Below, in pieces: positions 16,002 to 24,580 of a DNA stretch of 34,937 bases; position 1 is the first letter of the stretch, and each line of letters begins with the position of its first letter. Below the pieces are notes generated by a model. It searched no databases and was not told where the DNA came from. It saw nothing but the letters and a program-made list of their open reading frames with translations. This DNA is from Candidatus Palauibacter rhopaloidicola (GTDB taxonomy: Bacteria; Gemmatimonadota; Gemmatimonadetes; Palauibacterales; Palauibacteraceae). The DNA lies in NCBI GenBank assembly GCA_026914155.1, contig JAPPGH010000036.1, positions 1-34,937 of the forward strand. Direction: 5' to 3'. The position numbers and the translations under genes are program-made.

Positions 16002-16900
16002 TCCATCTGACGGAAGAGATGATTCTCGCGGTGCGCGACCGGGAGCCGGTTGCGGACGAGGTGCTGGCCCACATCGACGAGTGTAGCGTCTGTGCGCGGG
16101 CCCTGGAGGATGCCCGGTCGCGCGCCGAGGCCGTCGAACAGGCGCTGGCGGCGCTGACGGTGCCGCTGAGGGTGGAAACGGGGGCGCAGGCGGCGTCCGG
16201 AGCGGAGCCGGGGGGTGTGGCGAAGGTTGCAGCTGGACCGGAGGCGGGGCCCGGCCTTCAGGACGCCGATGCGGGGCTGATCGTGGCGGAGGTCGCTGCC
16301 GGGCACGGGCGCTTGGATGGAGCTGCGGGAACCGGAGTTCGGGTGGTGCCCATCGGGCGCGGGCGGCGGGATGCCGAACGGGGAACCCCGAAGCGGGGGA
16401 CGGTCTGGTCGGTTCGCTGGCTCGGCCGGGCGGCCGTGCTGGTCCTCATCGCAGCGGGGGCGCTCTCCGCGCTTCCCGGCCCGTTCAACGGGTGGATCCC
16501 GCGGACCTTCTCGGGTGGGTCGCCGCTGGCCACGCCCATCTCCCCTGCGCCCGAGCCGCCCGGCCAGGTCGGGGGGCGGATGGAGGTCGTGAACGGACCG
16601 GTGCTCGTGCGCCTGGAGAACGTTGTGCCCGGCACCGTCATCGACGTCCGCCGGGTCGCCGGCCGGACCGTCGGGGTGCTGGCGGCGACAGGCAGCGAGT
16701 TTTCCTACGGGAGCGGGGAGGTGCGGGCCGCCGTCGTGGCGGGCCCGGTCACGGTGGAGCTGCCGGACGGGGTGGTGCCGGCGACGCTTATCGTGAACGG
16801 GGCGACCTATCTGGTCGTGGACGCGGTCGGGATGGAAGTGCCGGGGCCGGCAACAGTGGCCGTCGAAGAGAGCCTGGTGACGTTCGAGGTGCCGAATTGA
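15998..16900 (+). CDS. Anti-sigma factor with zinc-finger (ZAS-like) N-terminus and one transmembrane segment
   Basis: A 300-residue membrane protein. H25-x3-C29-x2-C32 matches the HX3CX2C zinc anti-sigma motif that clamps an ECF sigma factor. A Gly/Ala-rich linker follows, then a hydrophobic segment at about residues 145-165 (AAVLVLIAAGALSALPG) that would span the inner membrane. The C-terminal 100 residues (MEVVNGPVLVRLENVVPGTV onward) are beta-rich, presumably periplasmic, and may be the sensor; they do not clearly match FecR. It overlaps the sigma gene by four bases and is followed 11 bases later by a TonB-dependent receptor. The signal that releases the sigma factor is unknown. Confidence 0.82.
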   Translation: MIHLTEEMILAVRDREPVADEVLAHIDECSVCARALEDARSRAEAVEQALAALTVPLRVETGAQAASGAEPGGVAKVAAGPEAGPGLQDADAGLIVAEVAAGHGRLDGAAGTGVRVVPIGRGRRDAERGTPKRGTVWSVRWLGRAAVLVLIAAGALSALPGPFNGWIPRTFSGGSPLATPISPAPEPPGQVGGRMEVVNGPVLVRLENVVPGTVIDVRRVAGRTVGVLAATGSEFSYGSGEVRAAVVAGPVTVELPDGVVPATLIVNGATYLVVDAVGMEVPGPATVAVEESLVTFEVPN

Positions 16901-16911
16901 GGAGGGTCCGC

Positions 16912-19320
16912 GTGATTGCGACCAGGCCTGCGGGTGAGGCCGGGGGCGAGGGCTTGAGCGCGACGTGGCAACCTGGGGGCGCAGCCGGTCGTCGGCCGCT
17001 GGCAGGACGCCTGGGAGGCAGCCGCCTCGCCCGGCTGCTGATCGCGGCGGTTACCATGGGAGTAAGTCCCGCCGTCGCCTCCGCGCAGGCCGCTCCCGAC
17101 AGTGCGGACGCTACTCTGCGCGGAACGGTCACCGGGGTCTTCCGCGCGCGCAGCGGTGCACTCCCGCACGCCCTGCTGGTGGTCGAGACGCCGGGGGACC
17201 GGCGGTGGGTCCAGGCTGGCGAGGACGGGGGCTATTCCCTGGAAGGGCTCAGGCCCGGTGTGGTCACCTTGCGCGTGCGCCATCCCGGCTACGAGGCGAT
17301 CGCGGTCGAAGTCACCCTGGCTGCCGGCGCGTCCGTGCGAGTCGACCTCGAGCTCACCGGCCGGCCGCTGCGCCTCGACCCGGTGGAGGTCCGGGCCGAC
17401 CGGCTGACGGGCGGGAGCACCGCCGAGGGCGAGCCCGGACGACCACGGCCCATCCCGGAACTGGAGATCCAGGCGCTCGACCTGACCCCGGGGGTGGGCG
17501 ATCCGGCCTTGGCCGCGGCGGTGCGCGCTCTTCCCGGAAACGATCCCGCCAGCGCCACCGACGTGCTCTACCTGAGGGGCTCCACCGCCGATATGAAGCT
17601 CGTCCTGCTCGACGGCGCTCCGGTCTACACCCCGTTTCACGTGGCGGGGCTGATGCCCGGATTCGAACCGGCCCTGCTGGGAGCCGCCGCGCTCCACCGT
17701 GGCGGGGCCCCCGCGCGCTACGACGGCGGCTTGACCCACATCCTCGACCTCCGCACGCGCTCGCCCCGCCGCGACCGGGTGCACGCCTCGGCGGCGCTCG
17801 ATCTGCTTACCGCGTCGGGTGCGGCAGAGGGACCGCTGGGCGCGCGCGGCGGCTTCCTCGCTTCGGCGCGTGGGCTCCACGATGTCGGATCGGGACCGCT
17901 TGGCGGCGACCGTCCCTACGGATACTCGGATCTCCTGCTCGCAGCGGAATACGAACCCGGCGACGATCAGCGCTTCGGAGTCACGGCCTTCCGCAATTCC
18001 GAGGCGGTGCTGCTCGACTACGAAGCCGCGCCCGACGATGCCACCTGGACGAACCGCGCCCTCTCGCTCAGCTACGAAGGCGCCGCCGGAGGTGCCCGCG
18101 TGCGCGCCCTGGCGGCCGCCAGCGACTACGACGCTTCGCTCCCCCTCCAGCCGGCGAGTACTGACTCGGTGCCCGCGGCCGCCCCGCTGCTTGCGACCGG
18201 CGCCAACCGGCGCGCCCGCCTGCTCGCAGAGGTGGAATGGGGAGGTGCCGCCGCGCGCACGGTCGTCGGCGTGTCCCACAACTACATCCGGGCGGAGTAC
18301 GGCGCGCGCGCTCCGGCCGCCGGCGCGACCACGACCACGAGGGCCACCCACTCCACCGCCGGCGTCCATGTCGACGCCGTCCGCCTGCTCGCGCCGGAGG
18401 TCACGCTGCGCGCGGGCGTGCGCGCCGACTTCTTCCCGGATGGCGAGTTGGCCCTGGCGCCTCGAGCCCGTCTCGCGTGGGTCTTTGATCCGCGGGCGCT
18501 CCTGAGCGTGGCGATGGGCCGCTACCACCAACCCACCCGCACCCCGGACGTGGAGGTCGAGCGCACGCTCCAGGAGGTCGTGTCCTCCGACTTGTCCGCG
18601 CCCCAACTCCTCCCGGTGGCCCGGGCCGACCACGTCGTCGTCTCGCTCGACCAGCTGCTGGCCGGTCAGGTACGCCTCGGGCTGCACGGGTACTGGAAGG
18701 GGTACGAGGGCCTGGCGGCGGCATCCAGCGGAGGCGAATCCATCCGCAGTTCCGGGGTGGATCTCCGCCTGAGCAGCGCCGGCGAGCGGGCAGTGATCTG
18801 GCTCGGGTACGGACTCTCGTGGTTCTGGTCCGACCGCGACCTTTCCGGCTACAGCCGGGACTTCGCCGGCCGCCACCTGCTCACGGCCGGGGTGTCGAGC
18901 GAACTCTGGGGACCGGTGCGCGGGGAATTCCGCTTGGCATACGGCGCGGGCCTGCCGTATACCGCGATTCCGTTCCGCTCCTTCGGCCTGGACCAGGAGG
19001 CGGCCGCGCCCACCGCACCTCCGCCGCCAGATCCTCCCGGGCCCGACCATCCCGTCGCCACGCCTCCCGCCGCCGCCGACTCGCCCCTTCTGGAGGGACT
19101 GGACGACGACTTCCTCCGCCTGGACTTCGAACTGCACGCTCGGCTGACCGCCCAATGGGGCGGCCATGACTGGAGCATTCGCCCCTACCTGCGCGTACTC
19201 AACGCCCTGCAACACCGCGACGCCCTCTTCTACGCCTTCCAACCCTGGCGCGCGGATTCCTTAACCCCGCTCGCGGAGCGTCCCTTCCTGCCCGTGATCG
19301 GCGTGGCGGTCACGTTCTGA
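16912..19320 (+). CDS. TonB-dependent receptor with carboxypeptidase-regulatory-like N-terminal domain
   Basis: An 802-residue outer-membrane receptor. GTG 16912 is preferred because GGAGGG precedes it by six bases; the frame is open further upstream only inside the anti-sigma gene. A signal core lies unusually late (about residues 39-58, cleavage near ASAQA) after a charged leader of nearly 40 residues. Residues about 68-155 form a CarboxypepD_reg-like beta-sandwich. A plug domain (about 180-290) contains VLYLRGSTADMKLVLLDGAP. A barrel follows, ending in VAVTF with a terminal Phe. There is no STN signalling domain of FecA type even though the gene sits behind a sigma/anti-sigma pair. A Pro-rich loop (PTAPPPPDPPGPDHP) lies late in the barrel. 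Ligand unknown. Confidence 0.88.
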   Translation: MIATRPAGEAGGEGLSATWQPGGAAGRRPLAGRLGGSRLARLLIAAVTMGVSPAVASAQAAPDSADATLRGTVTGVFRARSGALPHALLVVETPGDRRWVQAGEDGGYSLEGLRPGVVTLRVRHPGYEAIAVEVTLAAGASVRVDLELTGRPLRLDPVEVRADRLTGGSTAEGEPGRPRPIPELEIQALDLTPGVGDPALAAAVRALPGNDPASATDVLYLRGSTADMKLVLLDGAPVYTPFHVAGLMPGFEPALLGAAALHRGGAPARYDGGLTHILDLRTRSPRRDRVHASAALDLLTASGAAEGPLGARGGFLASARGLHDVGSGPLGGDRPYGYSDLLLAAEYEPGDDQRFGVTAFRNSEAVLLDYEAAPDDATWTNRALSLSYEGAAGGARVRALAAASDYDASLPLQPASTDSVPAAAPLLATGANRRARLLAEVEWGGAAARTVVGVSHNYIRAEYGARAPAAGATTTTRATHSTAGVHVDAVRLLAPEVTLRAGVRADFFPDGELALAPRARLAWVFDPRALLSVAMGRYHQPTRTPDVEVERTLQEVVSSDLSAPQLLPVARADHVVVSLDQLLAGQVRLGLHGYWKGYEGLAAASSGGESIRSSGVDLRLSSAGERAVIWLGYGLSWFWSDRDLSGYSRDFAGRHLLTAGVSSELWGPVRGEFRLAYGAGLPYTAIPFRSFGLDQEAAAPTAPPPPDPPGPDHPVATPPAAADSPLLEGLDDDFLRLDFELHARLTAQWGGHDWSIRPYLRVLNALQHRDALFYAFQPWRADSLTPLAERPFLPVIGVAVTF

Positions 19321-19506
19321 CGTCCCACCGTTACATCCTCGCGCCCGCGGTCGTTCGAGTCGTCGACGGACAGGGTTCGCGATCGAACCGGGACTTGTCG
19401 GCTCTGCCTTCACTGGTGCGCCGGTCATCCGTCACAAACCGCGCCTCCCGGTCGCTCTCTGGATGTACGCCGCGGCTCACCCGCGGGCCGATCCATCATC
19501 AAGAAC

Positions 19507-21024
19507 GTGGCCGAAAAAATGTCTCAGAATACGACCAGCAAGCCCCAGCATCGCATCCCGGCGCCCATCGCCGTCCTGATTGCCGCCCTTCTGACCTTCT
19601 CCCCCCTCAGTGCCCAGCTCATCCCCATCCGCACCGTCCCGGTCGCGAGCGGCGACCAGTTTCTCACGGTGCCGTCGGAGACTCTGGGGATGGCCGGCAC
19701 GACCATCGCCGTGGACGACTCGGTCGCCGACCTGTGGTCGAACCCCGCGAAGGGTGTGTTCATCGACGAGCCTGTCATCATCGGAGCCCCGACCTTCTTC
19801 GGTGTGTCCGACGAGGGGGGCGGGGGAAAGACGTTTCCCTTCACCGGCCTCTTGCGGGACGGTGCCTGGTTCGGAGGGGCATCGGTCGCGCTCCAGCAGC
19901 TGAGCGGTAGCGAGCGGGGCCGCTTCGGGCCGTTCATCGACGGCTTCTGGCCGGGTCCGTTCAACCGCCTGTCGGAGCGGTCGGCGCGCAACCTGTACGG
20001 GCGCGCGGCCATCGGGCGGAAGCTGGCCGATTCGGACTGGTCGGTCGGGCTCGCCGTCTTTCGCGCGGGTCTGAACATGATGACGGGCGTGGACCAGCTC
20101 TACGCGGGTGCCGACCGCATCGACCAGCAGGGCGCCGTCACCGACCTGCGCGCGGGCGTCTTCCGTGATGGGGACCGGGATCGCATCGGCTTCACGGTGA
20201 TCCACAACCGGGTCTCGATGGAGCACGAGGTGCACTACGCCGACATCATCGCCCGGGACACCATCACCTGGGAACCCACGTTCGAGTTCCGGGAGGAGCT
20301 CAACGAGGACAGGACCCGCACCCTGGGCGGGCACTTCGAGTGGGACCGGAAGCTGGGGGCGGAAGGATGGCGTATCGGCGCGACCCTGACCGCGAACCAC
20401 AAATCGCATCCCAAGATCCCCAACTACGAGATCCAGAACATCCCGCGCGACCCGGGGACGACCTGGGCCTACGAAATGGGCTTCGGTATCGGCCGCCACC
20501 GGAAGTCGACCTCCTTCGGCATCGACGTCGCCTACCAGCCCATCTGGAGCCATACCTGGCAGGAGGCCGATAGCCGCATGGAAACGCCCGGGGGCGTCCT
20601 CGAAATCGGCGACATGACGATCGAGAACCACTTCACCTTCTCCAACGTCGTCCTGCGGTCCGGGATCTCACAGCGCTTCGACAGGTTTGGCTTCCAGTTG
20701 GGTCTGGAGGCGCGGTCCTACGCCTACCACCTGGAGCAGGACGACCATGTCGAAGTCACTTCGCGCGATCAGGACGAGGCGTGGACCGAGTGGACGCCCT
20801 CCTTCGGGATCCAGTTCCGCACCGGCGACTTCGAGCTGCACTCGAGCACCCGCATCACCTCGGGCACCGGCTTTCCGGGCATCGACGACTTCTTCGTCCA
20901 GGAGGACATGGCGCTTGCGGCCCCGTCGTCCCCGGACTTCATCGCCGCGCCCCGGGGCGCGCTGACCCTCCAGGACGTCACCGTGTTGACCCATCAGATC
21001 TGGATCCGGGTGCCGATTCGCTGA
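19507..21024 (+). CDS. Predicted outer-membrane beta-barrel protein of unknown function
   Basis: A 505-residue protein starting at GTG 19507, with ATG 19519 four codons later as an alternative; neither has a strong ribosome-binding site. Signal core IAVLIAALLTFSPLSAQ, cleavage near residue 36. ETLGMAGTTIAVDDSVADLW and the SNPAKG that follows (residues about 58-83) recall the N-terminus of FadL/OmpP1-like or PorV-like barrels. The remainder has dense alternating beta-strand patterning. The C-terminus (IWIRVPIR) lacks the usual final aromatic. The preceding 186 bases (19321-19506) hold only a short GC-rich inverted repeat near 19470-19488. The gene is followed by two small lipoproteins on the same strand. 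No specific function can be assigned. Confidence 0.75.
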   Translation: MAEKMSQNTTSKPQHRIPAPIAVLIAALLTFSPLSAQLIPIRTVPVASGDQFLTVPSETLGMAGTTIAVDDSVADLWSNPAKGVFIDEPVIIGAPTFFGVSDEGGGGKTFPFTGLLRDGAWFGGASVALQQLSGSERGRFGPFIDGFWPGPFNRLSERSARNLYGRAAIGRKLADSDWSVGLAVFRAGLNMMTGVDQLYAGADRIDQQGAVTDLRAGVFRDGDRDRIGFTVIHNRVSMEHEVHYADIIARDTITWEPTFEFREELNEDRTRTLGGHFEWDRKLGAEGWRIGATLTANHKSHPKIPNYEIQNIPRDPGTTWAYEMGFGIGRHRKSTSFGIDVAYQPIWSHTWQEADSRMETPGGVLEIGDMTIENHFTFSNVVLRSGISQRFDRFGFQLGLEARSYAYHLEQDDHVEVTSRDQDEAWTEWTPSFGIQFRTGDFELHSSTRITSGTGFPGIDDFFVQEDMALAAPSSPDFIAAPRGALTLQDVTVLTHQIWIRVPIR

Positions 21025-21138
21025 TTCCGGGCGTCTCCCGGGCAGAGGATCGGACCCGCGAATGTGTGCGTCGAGGGATCCAAAGGGCGCGGGCCCCTGT
21101 ACGAAAAGGCAGGTCCGACCTTGTCTGCCGGAGTGAGG

Positions 21139-21582
21139 ATGTTCTCGAAGAAGATCGCGGTCGCGACGCTCGTCCTGACCACCGGCTGCATCGGCGTAAA
21201 GAAGGCGGTTCTGGTGGACCGGTCGGCCGATCCTGTTCAGCCACGGGAAGTCACCATTTTCCTGCCCGACGACGAGATTCCCGAGGATTGCGCGCGGATC
21301 GCGCTCCTCGCCGCCGCCGGGGACCGCAGTCACGCCGACTTTGGCGATCTGCTGCAGAAACTGCGCGAGGAGGCCGGCGAACTCGGCGCCAACGCCCTCG
21401 ACATCCAGTTCATGTCGGAGGCAGGGAACTGGGAGGGCATGGACCTCCGCGAGGCACGTGATCCACGATACCTCCTTTGGGCCCGGCAGGGACGGGACGT
21501 GCGCGCGTTCGCGCTGTATTGCCTGGGCGGCACGGGACCGGTTCGGCAGACGACGACCGGACCGGGAAGCGCCAACCGCTAA
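21139..21582 (+). CDS. Small lipoprotein, first of a tandem paralogous pair
   Basis: A 147-residue protein from ATG 21139, chosen because GGAG lies five bases upstream and a lipoprotein-like signal (LVLTTGC17) follows; the frame is open from 21064. The mature part contains DRSADPVQPREVTIFLPDDE, then IPEDCARIALLAA and a LREEAGELGANAL segment near residue 83. The LGANA helix recalls small periplasmic lipoproteins such as RcsF or DUF4156 types, but the family is not certain. Two mature Cys (in PEDC and ALYC) could form a disulfide. It is closely related to the next gene, with the same spacing of these motifs. Confidence 0.72.
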   Translation: MFSKKIAVATLVLTTGCIGVKKAVLVDRSADPVQPREVTIFLPDDEIPEDCARIALLAAAGDRSHADFGDLLQKLREEAGELGANALDIQFMSEAGNWEGMDLREARDPRYLLWARQGRDVRAFALYCLGGTGPVRQTTTGPGSANR

Positions 21583-21608
21583 CCAGGCGGACATGGGAGC
21601 GAGGCCTC

Positions 21609-21989
21609 ATGCGCAAGACCGCCGCCGCGTTCGTCCTGTTCGTCTCGTCCTGTACCAACGTGCCGCACTACGTCCTCATGGATCGGTCCGCGCACCCGGT
21701 TCCGGCGACGGAAGTCAATGTCTTCCTGCCCGATGACGAGGTTCCCGAGGACTGCGAGCGGGTTGCGCTCCTCTTCGCCAGGCGGAACTGGCACTTCACC
21801 TACGGGAGCCTCCGGAACAGCCTGCGCGAGGATGCCGGCGACTACGGCGCCAATGCCATCCACCTCCGGTTCACGTCGGAGGAGAGCATGGCAGTGTTCT
21901 CCGGTACCCCCGCCCCCTTTGGCGGAATGGAGCGCGACGTCGACGCGATCGCTCTCTATTGCCCACGCGAGAGGGCGGAGCGGAGCTAG
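21609..21989 (+). CDS. Small lipoprotein, second of a tandem paralogous pair
   Basis: A 126-residue protein from ATG 21609, with GAGG four bases upstream; the frame is open from 21477 but that would run through the preceding gene. Signal MRKTAAAFVLFVSSC ends in a VSSC lipobox (Cys15). The mature part mirrors its neighbour: DRSAHPVPATEVNVFLPDDE, VPEDCERVALL, LREDAGDYGANAIHL and a final ALYC. The paralogy implies a recent duplication, with the second copy 21 residues shorter. Both probably sit in the periplasm or outer membrane. Function unknown. Bases 21990-22081 between this gene and the glycosyltransferase hold nothing I recognise. Confidence 0.72.
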   Translation: MRKTAAAFVLFVSSCTNVPHYVLMDRSAHPVPATEVNVFLPDDEVPEDCERVALLFARRNWHFTYGSLRNSLREDAGDYGANAIHLRFTSEESMAVFSGTPAPFGGMERDVDAIALYCPRERAERS

Positions 21990-22081
21990 GAGGGAGTCCG
22001 AGCAGCGGTTCGCGACGCCGGCCTGGCGCCGCCTGCGAGCACGGCCTCCGCGCCGCGGCCATTTGAAGGCGACAAAGCGAC

Positions 22082-22804
22082 ATGATCTCCGTGATCGTCC
22101 CGGCCCATGACGAAGAGGCGTGGCTCCCGGCCACCCTCGATTCCATCCGGGCCGCGGCGGATCACGTCCGAGCGCGATCCGGCGTGGGCGTCGAGACCAT
22201 CGTGGTTGACAACGACAGCACGGACGCGACCGCCGCCGTCGCCCGGGACGGTGGCGCAACTGTCGTTCACGAGTCCGTCCGGAGCATCGGCCGCGCGCGC
22301 AACACGGGGGCGCGTCATGCGTCGGGCGAGGTGCTGGTCTTCGTGGACGCCGACGTTCACATCCCGTGCACCCTCCTCGAAGTCATCCACGAGACCATGC
22401 GCGATACGCGATGCATCGGGGGCGGCGTGGACACCGAGCACCATCCAAGGCGCCTGCTGGTCCGGCTGCACCTGCGGGCGTGGCGGGTGCTAGCGGCGGT
22501 GATCCCGCTGGTGCAGGGGGCTACCCAGTTCTGCCGCAGGTCCGCGTTCGAGGAAGTGAGAGGCTACCCGGAGGATGTCTGGATGGGCGAGGACACCGAC
22601 TTCTACGCGGAGTTGAGGAGGCTGGCTCGGAGGAAGCGGGATACGGTCCGGCTGATCCGCGCGCCGCGCGTGAGACCTTCCAGTCGCCGCTTCGACAAGT
22701 GGCCCCTGTGGAAGACGCTGGTCTGGACCAACCCGCTCTTCATCGTGCTTTTCCGGCGCTGGAAGGGCGTGTGGGGGGGCTGGTACGCCCGCCCCGTACG
22801 GTAG
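22082..22804 (+). CDS. Family 2 glycosyltransferase (GT-A fold)
   Basis: A 240-residue cytoplasmic enzyme, full length for a short GT2 protein. It begins with ISVIVPAHDEEAWL, the classic GT-A nucleotide-sugar-binding strand, followed by VDNDSTDAT (about residues 41-49). GRARNTGARHASGEVLVFVDAD (about 71-92) ends in the metal-binding DxD-type motif. WMGEDTDFYAEL (about 168-179) supplies the catalytic ED acid/base region. The C-terminus is basic and aromatic, consistent with membrane association. It should transfer a sugar from a nucleotide donor to a lipid or polysaccharide acceptor; no polysaccharide cluster is adjacent, so the acceptor is unknown. It converges with the DUF2007-like gene 25 bases away. 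Confidence 0.88.
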   Translation: MISVIVPAHDEEAWLPATLDSIRAAADHVRARSGVGVETIVVDNDSTDATAAVARDGGATVVHESVRSIGRARNTGARHASGEVLVFVDADVHIPCTLLEVIHETMRDTRCIGGGVDTEHHPRRLLVRLHLRAWRVLAAVIPLVQGATQFCRRSAFEEVRGYPEDVWMGEDTDFYAELRRLARRKRDTVRLIRAPRVRPSSRRFDKWPLWKTLVWTNPLFIVLFRRWKGVWGGWYARPVR

Positions 22805-22829
22805 AACGTGCGCGGGGCCCGACCGGCGC

Positions 22830-23066
22830 TCACTCCAGCAGCTCCGTCGCCTGCTCCAGATCCTGAACCCTGACCAGCAGCCGCGCCGGGTTCGCGAACG
22901 CCATGCCGATCTCGGAGCCGCCGGAATCGTCGACCTGCAGCACGCAGGGGATGCCCGCCGCGTCGAGGACGGCGCGCGCCACTTCACCCTGGTAGCGGTA
23001 GCTGAAGGTGCGGACGACCGCGACGTCGTGATGAAGGCTGCGCCGATAGGGGGGACGCGCTACCAC
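22830..23066 (-). CDS. DUF2007-type small protein
   Basis: A 78-residue protein. The core (about residues 16-78) reads VAVVRTFSYRYQGEVARAVL, then AAGIPCVLQVDDSGG and LLVRVQDLEQATELLE. This is the pattern of DUF2007 domains, small ferredoxin-like proteins sometimes annotated as putative signal-transducing. The GTG at 23066 is preferred because GGAG lies five bases upstream, within the end of the GH4 gene; it overlaps the GH4 stop (TAG 23060-23062) by seven bases, suggesting coupling. The same frame is open up to 23399, but that part is antisense-like low-complexity sequence inside GH4. The role beside a glycosidase is unknown. Confidence 0.72.
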   Translation of the reverse strand: MVARPPYRRSLHHDVAVVRTFSYRYQGEVARAVLDAAGIPCVLQVDDSGGSEIGMAFANPARLLVRVQDLEQATELLE

Positions 23067-24580
23067 TCCATCTCCGGCAGCACATCCCCCTGCACGCGGA
23101 ACATCTCGTTGATGAGGTTGACCGCGGCGCGGTAGGAATGGGTCGTGGGATCGAGCATCAGCGCCTGGAGCAGTGCTCCTCGCGAGCCTGTGTCGAAGGC
23201 ATCCACGAGGAGCTGGTGGATGCTGGTCTGGGTGCGCAGCAGCGACAGGATTCCCTCGGGCAAGCGCTGCATCTTCCGGGGATGGAGCCCGCTCTCGCTC
23301 ACGCGCGCCGGCACCTCTACGACCGAGCCTTCGGGGAGGCCCGGGACGTGGCCTTCGTTCGGGATGTTGACCGCGTCGAGATAGGTGTCGACGCCGCACA
23401 GGATGCCCTCGAGGAGAGGGACGGCCAGTTCGCCGGATGGGGTCAGAGGGCCGGGGAAGTCCAGTCCAACCGACGAGACGGATCCATTTCCCGGCGATGC
23501 GTCGTTCCCGGATCCGCCGGCGTCGTTCCCGGATCCCTCATGCGCGCGCCCCGAGCCTCCATCCGCGTTGCCGGATTCCGCTGCCGCACGCGTAGCGCGC
23601 GCCTCGGCCGCCGCTGCCCTCTGTTCCCGGGTCGGCTTCATGCGGGGCACCGGTCCGCCCGGAAACGCGGGCATGTCGGTGGGATGGTCGGCGAGGTTGT
23701 AGATCCAGGTCGGCACCTCGCCGGTCTCCCAGGGCGCGCCCTCTACGGGGTCGTAGAAGAACTGCACGACGCTGCTGCCGAGGAATTCCTGCGCCCATCC
23801 CAGATACTCGCCGATGTGGTTGGCGCCGGGGCTCGGAAAGCGGCCGAATACGCGGAAGAGGATGCGGCTGAGGGCGATCTCGTCCCAGTCGTGCAGCAGA
23901 TGGGCCTCGCGCTCGCGCTCCTTCAGGCGGGGATAGAGGTTCTCGCCGGTTTCGCGGTCGTGCACCGACTCGAACCAGGTAAAGTGGTTGATGCCGCTGG
24001 CCCGGGCGTCGAGCTGTCCGGTTGGGACACCGAGGATGCGGGCCATCTGCTCGATGCCGTGAAAGACGCCGTGGCAGAGTCCTACCACGCGCACGTCGGT
24101 GAGCCGGGATTGGGCCTCGCACAGCTTGGTGAGGGGGTTGGTGTAGTTGAGGAGCCACGCGTCCGGACAATGTCTTTCCATCGCGCGCGCGACGTTCACG
24201 CATGGGCCCATGTTGCGGAGCGCGTGGAAGAGCCCGCCGGGCCCGCCGTTCTCGCCGTAGATCTGCGGGAAACCGAAGGTGCGCGGAATGTGGAAGTCCT
24301 GGGCCCAGTAGAAGTAGCGGTCCAGTTCGATGGCCATGACGACCGCGTCGGCTCCCGGGAGCGCGTCGGCGAGGCGGGTCGTGACGGACAGCCGGGGCGA
24401 GCGGCCCAGGCGCCCGGCGACGGCTTCGGCGTAGTCCTTCATGCGGGGGAGCTCGGTGGCGTCCAGGTCCATGAGGACGATGTCGAGTCCGTTCGCGCAG
24501 AGCGGGTCGCTCAGAAGCAGGTCGCGGATGGAAGCGGGTCCGAACTCGCGGCTTCCGGCGCCGACCAGGACGACTTTCAT
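23060..24580 (-). CDS. Glycoside hydrolase family 4 (NAD- and metal-dependent glycosidase)
   Basis: A 506-residue cytoplasmic enzyme starting at ATG 24580, which overlaps the symporter stop by ATGA. GH4 enzymes cleave alpha- or beta-glycosides or 6-phosphoglycosides by an oxidation-elimination route using NAD+ and Mn2+. Visible motifs: VGAGSREFGPASIRDLL (residues 5-21, NAD binding), NYTNPLTKLCEA (about 149-160), Cys169-His170 and His199 (GINHF), which match the Mn2+ ligands of the family. Residues about 322-376 are a Gly/Ala/Ser/Asn low-complexity stretch not expected in GH4 and accounting for its extra length. Closest by eye to the AglA/MelA/galacturonidase branch rather than 6-phospho-beta-glucosidases, but the substrate is open. 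Confidence 0.9.
   Translation of the reverse strand: MKVVLVGAGSREFGPASIRDLLLSDPLCANGLDIVLMDLDATELPRMKDYAEAVAGRLGRSPRLSVTTRLADALPGADAVVMAIELDRYFYWAQDFHIPRTFGFPQIYGENGGPGGLFHALRNMGPCVNVARAMERHCPDAWLLNYTNPLTKLCEAQSRLTDVRVVGLCHGVFHGIEQMARILGVPTGQLDARASGINHFTWFESVHDRETGENLYPRLKEREREAHLLHDWDEIALSRILFRVFGRFPSPGANHIGEYLGWAQEFLGSSVVQFFYDPVEGAPWETGEVPTWIYNLADHPTDMPAFPGGPVPRMKPTREQRAAAAEARATRAAAESGNADGGSGRAHEGSGNDAGGSGNDASPGNGSVSSVGLDFPGPLTPSGELAVPLLEGILCGVDTYLDAVNIPNEGHVPGLPEGSVVEVPARVSESGLHPRKMQRLPEGILSLLRTQTSIHQLLVDAFDTGSRGALLQALMLDPTTHSYRAAVNLINEMFRVQGDVLPEMEW

Noticed and set aside
16807..19242. An 811-codon open frame on the minus strand opposite the TonB receptor
   Set aside because: Low-complexity Arg/Gly/Val translation; the plus strand encodes the receptor.
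21027..21042. A CCGGG/CCCGG hairpin just after the barrel gene, considered as a terminator
   Set aside because: Only a five-base stem and no T tract; common in GC-rich DNA.
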